Shown here: positions 58,401 through 64,000 of the stretch, in pieces | How positions within the stretch are numbered: position 1 is the stretch's first letter | Layout of the letters: each line of letters starts with the position of its first letter | Assembly (NCBI GenBank): GCA_964036045.1 | Contig: OZ038386.1 | Span: 13,679,613 to 13,743,612 of the forward strand | Length of the DNA stretch: 64,000 nucleotides | Source of the DNA: Eutreptiella sp. 'Long Island Sound 2002' | Lineage: Eukaryota > Euglenozoa > Euglenophyceae > Eutreptiales > Eutreptiaceae | Reading direction: 5' to 3' | The notes under the pieces: model-generated | The model's database searches: none | The model's input: the letters and a program-made list of their open reading frames with translations, nothing else | What the model was told of the DNA's origin: nothing | Position numbers and translations under genes: made by a program

Positions 58401-59106
58401 CGCCTGGGGGAGGCGGAGGGGGCATACCGCCCGGCATCGGCATACCAGGTGGTGGCGGCATCCCTGGTGGCGGAGGTCCCGGGGTGATGCCCCCCTGGTT
58501 GGGTGGCGCCGGGGGCATGTTGCCCCCTGGTGGCGGTGGCAGATTCCCGGGCGGCCCACCGGGTGGCCAAGGGAAGCTAGGTGGCATACCAGGGCCTTGA
58601 GCACCCGGCGGTGGCATACCAGGGCCTTGAGCACCCGGCGGTGGCATTGGAGGATTGACGGGCGTCATAAATTGGGGCGGGCCGCGGGGAGGAGCCGGTG
58701 GCGGGAGGGCCGAGGCCGGAGGTGGAAGACCTTGCGGTGCTGGCTTGGGTGGTGTAGAAGGTGAGTGGTTTTGGGGTGTGGCAGGGGCCAGGAGATCTTG
58801 AGGAGGTGGCGGACCACTTGTGGGTGAAATGTTGGGAGGTGGCAACCCTTGGGACCCAGCAGACGGTTGTACACTTGAAGGCGTGCTGGGCGGTGGCGGC
58901 AGCGGTGGTGGTGGCACTGGTCCACTTGGTGGGGTCCCGGCCGGTGCTCGGCTGTCGGACCCCCCTGGAGGAGGAGGCACGCCCGCAGACGGGACGGGCG
59001 GGCCGGGGGCTTCCGTCTTGCTACTCGGACCCCCGTTTTGGTCGGGATTTAAAGGATCATACTTCTCGCCCTCATCCGGATGAAGAGGGTCGTAGGTATT
59101 TGGCAT
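30769..59106 (-). CDS. Large RS-domain, proline-rich, coiled-coil protein (splicing-factor-like), ten exons
   Basis: I reconstructed ten exons whose phases agree at every junction: 59106-57762, 57531-57337, 56039-55761, 55208-55095, 52690-52584 (or 52593), 38174-38079, 37518-37443, 36400-36231, 31689-31189 and 30798-30769. They give 970 residues. The start is MPNTYDPLHPDEGEKYDPL, in context GCCATGC. The N-terminal 450 residues are proline/glycine/methionine-rich. Then come a conserved-looking block (EEQEALYKKLGCFELCPNAQ), charged coiled coils, a Q-rich part (LMQLQQFQQLQQLALAQ) and an RS/RD domain. This layout is typical of nuclear pre-mRNA processing factors of the SR-related class. I see no RRM, helicase, SURP or WW motif, and I could not name an orthologue. 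Intron 5 (14.4 kb) houses a non-LTR retrotransposon. The last junction and the exon 5 donor are the least certain. Confidence 0.75.
30966..31030 (+). repeat. G-run motif copy in intron 9 of the RS-domain gene
   Basis: GTGACGGTCTCCCGGGTGGG, a 13-base G tract and GATTGCAAGG, then a further GTTTGCAAGGGGGGAG. It matches the copies at 30440-30510 in the neighbouring convergent gene. Confidence 0.6.
31189..31689 (-). CDS. Exon 9 of the RS-domain gene: RS/RD domain
   Basis: Acceptor TTTTCACAG|AGG. It is exactly 167 codons: KSRFTDSPGRASDDKKSRSR, a bipartite basic stretch (SPKRKRMRR) that could act as a nuclear signal, then RS dipeptides and long RD/RE dipeptide runs. It ends GTSDDE at a weaker donor, GAG|GTCTGT. 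RS/RD domains recruit spliceosome partners and are regulated by phosphorylation. Confidence 0.8.
33361..33525 (+). repeat. Dispersed repeat, copy A (intron 8)
   Basis: About 165 bases match copy B at 38838-39000 with roughly 80% identity by eye. Shared blocks include GGCGCCTATTGGC, GACCCTCTGTGG, GTGTTTTGGTTGTG and CTTGTCCTGTTTGACTACTC. Both copies sit beside G/C homopolymer runs. Family unknown. Confidence 0.7.
35032..35210 (+). repeat. TG-dinucleotide microsatellites
   Basis: Two interrupted TG tracts (about 35034-35062 and 35177-35203) within intron 8 of the RS-domain gene. Confidence 0.85.
36231..36400 (-). CDS. Exon 8 of the RS-domain gene
   Basis: Acceptor TTGTATGTAG|GTGACG and donor CCCAAG|GTATTA. 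It codes GDAAQPSIEQLSTGAGDTAV and a Pro/Ala/Val linker ending QPQPPPK, in phase with the RS exon. Confidence 0.75.
37443..37518 (-). CDS. Exon 7 of the RS-domain gene: Q-rich
   Basis: Acceptor TTTGTCTCAG|CTC and donor TCCG|GTACGT. It codes LMQLQQFQQLQQLALAQSEG and TVDIS. Confidence 0.75.
38079..38174 (-). CDS. Exon 6 of the RS-domain gene
   Basis: Acceptor GACCCACAG|GAA and a consensus donor TTG|GTACGT. It is exactly 32 codons, including EQALKLQQLHDQLAAGLASG. It is the first exon on the far side of the retrotransposon. Confidence 0.75.
38838..39000 (+). repeat. Dispersed repeat, copy B (intron 5)
   Basis: Second copy of the repeat at 33361-33525. The following 39.3-40.2 kb is GC-rich, with recurring CCCCAGTCTGGGGAG-like blocks, so both copies may belong to one larger, decayed element. 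Confidence 0.7.
40304..40370 (+). repeat. ACATC pentanucleotide microsatellite, 5' side of the non-LTR element
   Basis: Thirteen or so ACATC-like units with CATAT and CATGA variants. It stops sharply at 40370, where GC-rich element sequence begins. Confidence 0.9.
41512..44425 (+). repeat. Array of about 32 tandem monomers of about 90 bp
   Basis: Each unit contains GGCAGGACTCCCCGTCCCCC, a GGTGGGCCC or GGTGAGCCC block, CCGTTGGG and a TAGGCGCTC or AGGCCCTCC block. Two subfamilies occur: units up to about 43,100 end CTTTAGGCAACG, and later units end CTTGAGCACCGACC. Spacing varies between about 81 and 100 bases. It sits between the element's 5' end and ORF1, the place taken by promoter monomers in some mammalian L1 elements. 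Confidence 0.9.
44901..46518 (+). pseudogene. ORF1 region of the LINE (Arg/Pro-rich, Cys motifs), interrupted
   Basis: Frame 44901-45620 reads MGYPSPPPTPSPLPVVPPPD and on into an Arg/Asp/Ser-rich chain (YRRSYRTPERYDKPQSERR). It continues past a TGA at 45618 and a TAG at 45888 into a Cys-rich part (CGCLRCGQCCPGNGC). A frame change near 46.1 kb leads to VHCVHCDVLCG and PPLTEADVRRLIADAVHQ, ending in TAG at 46516. The Cys clusters may be zinc knuckles. An RNA-binding ORF1 product is the likely original role. Confidence 0.55.
46525..47100 (+). pseudogene. LINE ORF with CXXCH...CXXC zinc motif
   Basis: Continues the ORF1 frame after the TAG. MEVDPPEAGQQPAPATAQPA leads to EWCDACHSWRPRPCSQCP, a compact four-cysteine motif. 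An acidic, Pro-rich linker then runs to about 47,100, after which the frame becomes uncertain. It could be the start of ORF2 or the end of ORF1. Confidence 0.5.
47970..49295 (+). pseudogene. LINE ORF2, AP-endonuclease-like domain, with internal TAG
   Basis: The target-nicking domain of APE-type LINEs. Motifs in order: LWLNVRG; AHAPP; VVTDTNSAAW (the usual D-x-N); SRIDTVACH; and LLSDHHVPLLF (the catalytic SDH). The Glu expected after the second strand is absent (ILILAGAQSRAG), so the site is damaged. A TAG at 48927 is followed in the same frame by coding-like sequence up to another TAG at 49293. Confidence 0.75.
49300..50752 (+). pseudogene. LINE reverse transcriptase, frameshifted
   Basis: The copying enzyme, spread over three frames: PRDISEIPLDSKALLNPRET up to TAG 49579; then VLITNLAKFFDMIAQDVHPI (block A, with one Asp of the LD..AFD pattern changed); then LLGTPQGTI, a TAG at 50156, and GATAALPFLRFM. 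The catalytic motif reads LMWVDDTIVLLE near 50262. LRYMGTDIYLHG follows, like the thumb-side YLG block. At least three frameshifts mean no full-length enzyme can be made. Confidence 0.75.
50710..51983 (+). pseudogene. LINE ORF2 C-terminal extension
   Basis: One frame runs from VYRPTAQVHAASDALMVWGY to the 3' end, broken by TAG at 50893, 51094 and 51238 and by TAA-TAG at 51814-51819. The long open part codes LGDLYTEDHRIKGERALKER and QLWDDHQHVSPGQLRSAGVW. Near the end, ECVVHRCPGHPNKG could be a Cys/His knuckle. No RNase H motif is evident. Confidence 0.55.
51984..52172 (+). repeat. ACATC microsatellite, 3' side of the LINE
   Basis: About 37 ACATC units, nearly perfect, with CATAT variants near the element and one or two CATTA variants. 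It follows the element without a poly-A tract. Confidence 0.95.
52173..54090. other. Introns 5 and 4 of the RS-domain gene, otherwise empty
   Basis: Apart from exon 5 (52584-52690) I see no supported exon, repeat or RNA gene on either strand here. Confidence 0.5.
52584..52690 (-). CDS. Exon 5 of the RS-domain gene: coiled coil
   Basis: Acceptor CATTCATCAG|AAAAAG. It codes EKARQAKRDYTAKRKEEERQ and RKLEEERQKAAAE. Three possible donors in the same phase lie within ten bases, so its exact end is open. Confidence 0.7.
54091..54450 (+). repeat. Perfect tandem duplication of 180 bp
   Basis: 54091-54270 and 54271-54450 are identical by direct comparison. The unit starts CATTGTTTCGGTGAAGCGAA. It lies in intron 4 of the RS-domain gene. 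Perfect identity means a recent duplication, recent gene conversion or an assembly artefact. Confidence 0.97.
55095..55208 (-). CDS. Exon 4 of the RS-domain gene: coiled coil
   Basis: Acceptor TTCTTCAG|TCAAAAT. It codes VKIQKEKQKKAIQEREKKAA and ends RKQEEL at donor CTAG|GTATAC. It continues the helix of exon 3 without a break. Confidence 0.8.
   Translation of the reverse strand, partial: SKYRRRSRRKQFRSGRRKQRKMRNCNAKLRRYGSKRN
55761..56039 (-). CDS. Exon 3 of the RS-domain gene: charged coiled coil
   Basis: Acceptor CACAG|GTGAGATGG. It codes REMDKERERLAEAQKKKEQE and on to AERKAKEEKKAA, a long E/K/A/Q helix. The donor is GCAG|GTTTGT, and its phase fits exon 4. Confidence 0.8.
57337..57531 (-). 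CDS. Exon 2 of the RS-domain gene
   Basis: Acceptor TGTTGCAG|CCC and donor GGAC|GTGAGC. It codes AQIAAYAAMNPQSQQEQP and the Cys-containing block KKLGCFELCPNAQFCFLG. This is the least repetitive, most globular-looking part of the protein and the best query for finding relatives. Confidence 0.75.
57762..59106 (-). CDS. Exon 1 of the RS-domain gene: proline/glycine-rich N-terminus
   Basis: The first 448 codons. After an acidic start with two YDPL(H/N)PD motifs, the chain is almost wholly Pro, Gly, Met and Ala, in PPPG and GMPPPG runs. It ends RLPIVGNDQLMA at the donor GCAG|GTGTGA. The low complexity suggests a disordered, protein-binding region. Confidence 0.8.
58021..58270 (-). repeat. Coding minisatellite of about 27 bp in exon 1
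   Basis: About nine tandem units each coding a variant of PMPPPGGPM. The frame is kept because the unit is nine codons. Copy number is likely to vary between strains. Confidence 0.8.
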
Positions 59107-61622
59107 GGCTCTTGTCACACATCCATACTCCCTCAAAACAAAGGAGAATGCGTGGCAACCTTCATCTACAATGCGCAACGTTTGTAACCAAAGCGGTAGG
59201 AGAGCAGGGTTGTGCGTCCTCATCGGACGCAGTGGTGATGGAGCGTGGCAAAAATGTAGACGGTTGTCAAGGGGCCAAGGGGAGCAAAGCGACTGCACAA
59301 CCTAGTGATGACAGTTGCAAAGCCATTTGCACCATCAATCATGAAATACTTTAAAAGGGGAGACGTGGGTAGCGTTGGCAAATGGTTGGTCGTAGTTTGT
59401 GGTTGACAGGGCGCCTCCACAGTCAACTTTGCCTGGAATTCTTTTCGAGTTCGTGTCGATAAACTTTTTGAATCATCGGTCCGGCTCACCCAGGTGACGG
59501 CGTTTCCCAATAATGTATTCCGTCTGCTCTTGCCGCGAAACATGCAAATATGTTTCACCTAGGGGTTTGCACGATATCACCTTCGGAGTGAAGATCATGC
59601 GCACAGCCCGTCTAACATAGCACGAATGGTTTGCTTTCTTTTTGTTGTTTCACTTTTTGAATGCTTTACTACATTTACTAGAAAGTAGGCTTCGGGCCGA
59701 CGCGTCCGTGCCCGAAATGCTTGTGTAGTATACCGGTAAGACGTCTACCTCAGCGTGCGGTGCGACGGAGGCACCCTCTGGGGTTTAGCGGCAACCGTTT
59801 CGAGCGCTCTACACCACACTCACTTGTGCACGTGCACCGAGAGCTCAACAAGCATGCCTACGTCCTTTGGGATGGGGCCTTCACCTGCACTATTGGGCCT
59901 CCATTTTTGATTTCGTTAGCGATTGTTCCATTGCGACCGCCGTTGTGGGCACCAAAAGGCGGGGACTTAGGTGCCTTTGGGTGTCGATGGTGCGTGTGCG
60001 TGTGTGCGTGCAGGGGCGGGGCTTGTGACGGAGCTAGCGGACACGAGGCCAAACCACTCACAACGAATTCGGGACGTGATTCCACAATTCGTTCGACATC
60101 CCCAAGACCCGAGAGCGAAGGGCTCTATATCGCCATGCCTAGTCACTCAAACCAACGGTCACACAACGCTTGCTTTCTGAGGTGTTGACGCCATCCCAAG
60201 TCGGCCATCAAAATTACCTCGCTCGAGGTGTCGTGTTGCATACGAGTGGCGCCCCAACTCTCGCGAAAGACACCATTCAATGTAAGTGTGCCGAAACCTA
60301 GAGTTCGTTTTCCTTTCTCATCGTTGACCAAGAGTAGCCGACATTGTCTTTGTGGTGTGGCGAATTGGGCTTCAATTTGACCAATTTAACTTGGATCTTG
60401 TGGATGAATTTTGCGTTTTTCCTGCATTTTTGAACGTAAAACAACTTTGTTGTCTCTCATACCAAAGATTTGGACACGCAAAAGAGCCCCTACAAGTGTG
60501 CAAGCAAGAAGCTCACACCATTTGAAGCTCGAGGCAATGTGCACTAGGTCCGGGGCCCGAGTATTCGGTCTACTGGGTCCAACGACACACCCAAAGAGTC
60601 CAAGAGTTTCCCATCCTTTTGCGCACGAAAGATTGGGGGGTTCAAAGGCGTTCGGGCATTTACGCCACAACCTCGGCCACAGTGCGCTCAAAAAGGAATC
60701 TCCGTGTTCTTTGATACAACGAAAGGAAGTAGTTGGGCGGAAATTCGGAGGGAGAGTCTCGAGGAGCCAATCAAAGATACGGTGGAGGGCGTTGACATGA
60801 GTGATAGGCTCTCGTGCCCAAAGTTATGGCCGTTTCGTTCGGTTCAACCTCCTAGGGTCGTCGAGGACAAAACTAAAAATAGTACTACCGCAAGGGTCCG
60901 GGGGTGGTGCCCCGAGGTTTGCCTCTTGTGGAGTGCCTTCGGGGCGAGAGGTTCGCCCAATTCTTTGTCAACGGTACGAAGGCAATGGGGGGGGGGGGGT
61001 GAAGGGGTGGCACACGGTTCGGTTCATGAATGTTTCGCTCTCTATTCCACACGTGAACGCATTTTGAGCCAAGCTTCTTGCATTTACTTTGTCAACACCG
61101 AACGCAATCTTGTCAAGCAACGACGCATCACAAGTTGGGCTTTCTTTTTTGAACCAAAGACATGTTCCCACACCTATTGGTACCAATTTCAAGGATGGGC
61201 GGAATTAAACCATCATGCCGTGATACGACATCGGCATTGAGTAGTTTCGAACCCTTGACGCTCAGAATGGATCCATTTTGCACACAAACGAATATTGAAG
61301 GCCTGGAGGCCTGGTGGATAGCACGAAAACAATAGAACACAGAGACCGACCAGCGAAAAGCCAAAGATCACCAAGCAGATCCATCGACCTTCAACATATT
61401 CAACATAAACGAAACAGAACCTGAAAATATCAGAAACAAAAAAGGTTTCACAAAATAGTCCCATGTACTCGCGACGTGCCAGCAACTCTTCCTTCCCTGG
61501 AGCAAAAAGTCGAGCAGGGATTGGCTGCACTCGCAAAACTACCTCATTGTTGCAGATCGTAGAAATATGAATCGCCTAACTACCCCTTCCTGCCATCAAA
61601 TGTGGTGCTTGTAGGGAGACGA
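59107..61622. other. Upstream region of the RS-domain gene and non-coding stretch
   Basis: This should contain the promoter of the minus-strand gene, but no TATA box at a persuasive distance is visible. Overlapping ORFs at 60.4-61.2 kb occur on both strands without domains and I do not support them as genes. A 13-base G tract lies at about 60986-60998. Confidence 0.4.
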
Positions 61623-61624
61623 TA

Positions 61625-62047
61625 CAGTAAAATATCCAATAATGTCCCAGAGAAAAGTCTCGGTACTGTCCCAAATGGCCCTCATCATGTCCCAAGACTT
61701 CAGATTCTGGCTTCTTAGGACAAGTCTACTGATGTCCCATATGGCCTAGTCACCACGGGGGGGGAGAGAAAAACGGAACGAACTAGAAGACAATTTTTCC
61801 CAAAAACCAACACCACCCAGGTCAACACGGGGGGAGAGAGAAACCGGGCGTAACGCGCCCGGAGGTGATTTTTCCATCTTCGACTAAAAAGTGTGCTAAT
61901 GTCCTGGAAAAAAGTCTTTTAATATCCCAAATGGTTCCAACCCACCCAAAAAGGAAAATCTCGTAATGTCCCATATGAGTGGCCGAGAAGTCTTGTAATG
62001 TCCCAATTGCCTTGATTTCGGGCGGGACATTATTGGACATTTTTCTG
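61625..62047. mobile_element. 423-bp MITE, Tc1/mariner (pogo-like) type, TA target site
   Basis: The left end CAGTAAAATATCCAATAATG (61625 on) and the reverse complement of the right end CAGAAAAATGTCCAATAATG (up to 62047) match at 22 of 24 bases. TA directly flanks both sides. Ends in CAG and a TA duplication are the hallmark of Tc1/mariner and pogo-like elements. There is no coding capacity. The interior repeats AATGTCCC-like motifs at least eight times. Confidence 0.85.
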
Positions 62048-62815
62048 TATATGGATGGGTCCAAAGGCGGGGGGAAGGAAGACATTTGGATTGTTTCTGT
62101 CTGAAAGTCCTTTGCCTATATTCCCTTTGTCTTATTTTTTATCTTCACCTTTACCCCCTAGCGGTAGTGTTATTTGCCATAAAGCCACTTTTATTTTCCC
62201 CCTCTCACCAAATCCACCTGTAACCAGCACATTACCCTTCATGTGATCTGCAATTGATCGGTTTCGGCAAGTGGAAAATCAAAGATTTCATGGGGGCACC
62301 ACTTTATCTAAGGCAAAGCGTCCGTCAACCACAGTCCAACTTAAGTCGATATTGTGAGTGTTTCATCACAATTCACCCGTGAACAAGAAAAATGTAGCTT
62401 TGTGGAAAGGAAAATTGAATTGCATTTTTGCAATTGTTTCGGAAGTCGAATGGTTGTTTGTCATCCCACGTGTGCTTGCTTTTAACTTGTAAGTGGCCAT
62501 GTATGTGGCCACCGAGGTGGCGTAGGTCGACGCGGAACTTTACAATGCGCAAAGTGATACCCCCAAACGTGCAAAAGTCCCTGCGATTTGCAAAGAAGAA
62601 ACCCCCGATAGGTTGTGAAATGGACATTAGCGTGACGATAAATTTATTAAGGGTCTCGAAGAATTGTGAATGGCACCAAATGCATGGCCAGCGGTATCCA
62701 CTCAACTTGCGAAGCGGTCATGATGTGAAATTGTGCTCTCCCTTCCGCCGAATGTTACTTTTTAGACGAAGCAGATGAGAATGTAGATTTATGCTATTGA
62801 CAATTCTTTCTCCAC
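62048..62815. other. Non-coding stretch
   Basis: Nothing recognisable. ORFs on the two strands overlap and lack domains. Confidence 0.4.
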
Positions 62816-63199
62816 ATGCCCTATAGCGAGCTGATCACGGAAGCGTTTTGTTCTGTTTGCACCTTGCAAAGTGCACTAAATCAACGCAAGGAAAAGGATT
62901 TACCCACGGAATTCCGTGAATTATTAACATTGCTTCGATGTATCTCTTGTTTGCAAGACATCCCGCAGAGCGCCCAAATCACGAAGGGCATCGAGGATTC
63001 CATTCAAGGCCTCCGAGAAGTGGTAGGAGAGTTGCGGAATACCATTCAAGATGTGAGTGCATCAAGCTCCGTGAGCTCACTCGCGGAGTTTAGTGAAGAT
63101 TTCGGGAAGATCAATGCAAGGTGCCTTTCGAGTGTGCTCTTGTCTTTGTCGTTCGAAAAATGTACAAGCAACATTGCCGTTGCATTTTTCGCCCATTGA
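62816..63199 (+). CDS. Putative coding ORF, 127 residues, unknown function
   Basis: I do not recognise it. It starts MPYSELITEAFCSVCTLQSA and has a helical, charged middle (KGIEDSIQGLREVVGELRN), which could be a short coiled coil. A good donor (GAT|GTGAGT near 63053) lies within it, so it may be a first exon rather than a complete gene. It could belong with the ORF at the right edge, but I cannot prove the link. Confidence 0.35.
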   Translation: MPYSELITEAFCSVCTLQSALNQRKEKDLPTEFRELLTLLRCISCLQDIPQSAQITKGIEDSIQGLREVVGELRNTIQDVSASSSVSSLAEFSEDFGKINARCLSSVLLSLSFEKCTSNIAVAFFAH

Positions 63200-63652
63200 G
63201 TTTTTGGATGTTGTTGGTCGAGCATACTTTGTAAGTTGGTGATTGCCTTCGCAGTCGTGGGTGAGGGGGGAAGGAGAAGGCGAAGCAATCACACGTGTAT
63301 TTGCATTTTTCGTTGTTGAGCTCCCGATGATTTTGTCGTGTGGTGATGCATTTTTAATGGATCAAGCATTGAGCATGCGGTGTTTGGCTTCGCAATTTTT
63401 TGATGAGGAGGGAAGGAAAAGGCGCATATAGGTTCATGCGAACTAATCACATGCATGCATCTTCATTCCTTGTTTATGCAACAAGTACAAGTTGACTACA
63501 CGGTATTCAACGGTGTGCATGCATACTCTTGACCTTTGCCGGAGATCTAAAGGGTTGTATCGCAAAGAGGCGGTCTCTTACACCGCCTAGGCTCAACAGT
63601 CATGGAGCGTCCACTTCTACCTTGGCCCTTTCGAGAGCCTTCTACTTTGTCG
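63200..63652. other. Non-coding or intronic stretch
   Basis: Short ORFs only. If the two flanking ORFs belong to one gene, this would be intron. Confidence 0.35.
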
Positions 63653-64000
63653 ATGTCTACAATTCTTCGCGTGCCCACCCCATTCCATGCTCGCTTTCCT
63701 TCCGTTGTGCATAGGTTAAACGAAGGATATGAGCAATTAATTGAGCAATTTAAAAAATTCAAGGCGCGCGACGTTTGCGATGTGGAAATGGTGCTACGGG
63801 AACACGACCCAACTTTTGCCCAATTTTGGACCGCGAGCTTTGGCCGCCCGGCGCCGAGGGCGGCCCCATTCGCCGTATTTTTGGCCAAGTTGGACGTTTG
63901 GTTGCGAGAGGTGTGTTTGGGATGCTTTCAGTTGGTCTTACCGAAAGCGAAGGTTGCACTTAGCCACAAATATCTGGCAACGCTTTTTAGGTGGCCAAGA
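63653..64000 (+). CDS. Partial ORF running off the right edge, unknown function
   Basis: From the ATG at 63653 the frame stays open for 116 codons to the window end. It begins MSTILRVPTPFHARFPSVVH and continues with LNEGYEQLIEQFKKFKARDV and REHDPTFAQFW. The mix of residues looks like a folded protein, not low complexity. No motif is recognised. Its length beyond the window decides whether it is real. Confidence 0.4.
   Translation, partial: MSTILRVPTPFHARFPSVVHRLNEGYEQLIEQFKKFKARDVCDVEMVLREHDPTFAQFWTASFGRPAPRAAPFAVFLAKLDVWLREVCLGCFQLVLPKAKVALSHKYLATLFRWPR

Noticed and set aside
57890-58765. Long plus-strand ORFs rich in Gly/Met or Arg/His/Trp
   Set aside because: They are shadows of the proline-rich exon 1, a 27-bp repeat that is open in several frames.
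60386-61240. Overlapping ORFs of 100-180 codons on both strands
   Set aside because: No domain, no splice logic and comparable openness on both strands; random ORFs are the simpler reading.

Overview
The window looks like nuclear DNA of a eukaryote, most likely a protist or alga, although the lineage is not proven. Spliceosomal introns with GT..AG borders, a calreticulin with an ER-retention KDEL tail, an arginine/serine-rich splicing-type protein and many different transposable elements all argue for a nuclear genome. No bacterial operon, rRNA gene, CRISPR array or intact tRNA gene was found.

Layout. (1) Positions 1-7617, minus strand: a Ty3/Gypsy LTR retrotransposon cut by the left window edge. 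Gag and Pol are both open and lie in the same frame, separated by one TAG. A primer-binding site complementary to initiator tRNA-Met lies at 7605-7617. (2) 7618-16536: mostly non-coding, with a tRNA-derived SINE-like relic (about 10.5 kb) and a possible small three-exon gene (13.27-13.99 kb). (3) 16537-17953, plus strand: a calreticulin gene with three exons, the first coding only six residues. (4) 19.9-25.7 kb: a cluster of DNA-transposon material, namely a transposase relic, a 1.09-kb element with inverted repeats of about 120 bp, and a decayed pogo/CENP-B-like transposon on the minus strand. (5) 28.8-30.6 kb, plus strand: a putative five-exon gene for a 199-residue protein.

(6) 30.77-59.11 kb, minus strand: a large gene reconstructed here as ten exons with matching phases (970 residues). 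It has a proline/glycine-rich N-terminus, charged coiled coils, a Q-rich stretch and a C-terminal RS/RD domain, which suggests a pre-mRNA processing factor. Its 14.4-kb intron 5 holds, in the opposite orientation, an 11.6-kb non-LTR retrotransposon (40,371-51,983). That element is flanked on both sides by ACATC microsatellite and carries a 2.9-kb array of about 90-bp monomers, an ORF1-like region, an AP-endonuclease domain and a reverse transcriptase, all broken by frameshifts and stops. (7) 59.1-64 kb: mostly non-coding, with a clean 423-bp TA-flanked MITE and two short coding-looking ORFs, one running off the right edge.

How it fits together. The host genes are few (calreticulin, the RS-domain gene, and two or three small unknown genes) and widely spaced. 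The rest is a record of transposition by LTR, non-LTR and cut-and-paste elements. The Gypsy element is the only one that still reads as intact over the visible part.
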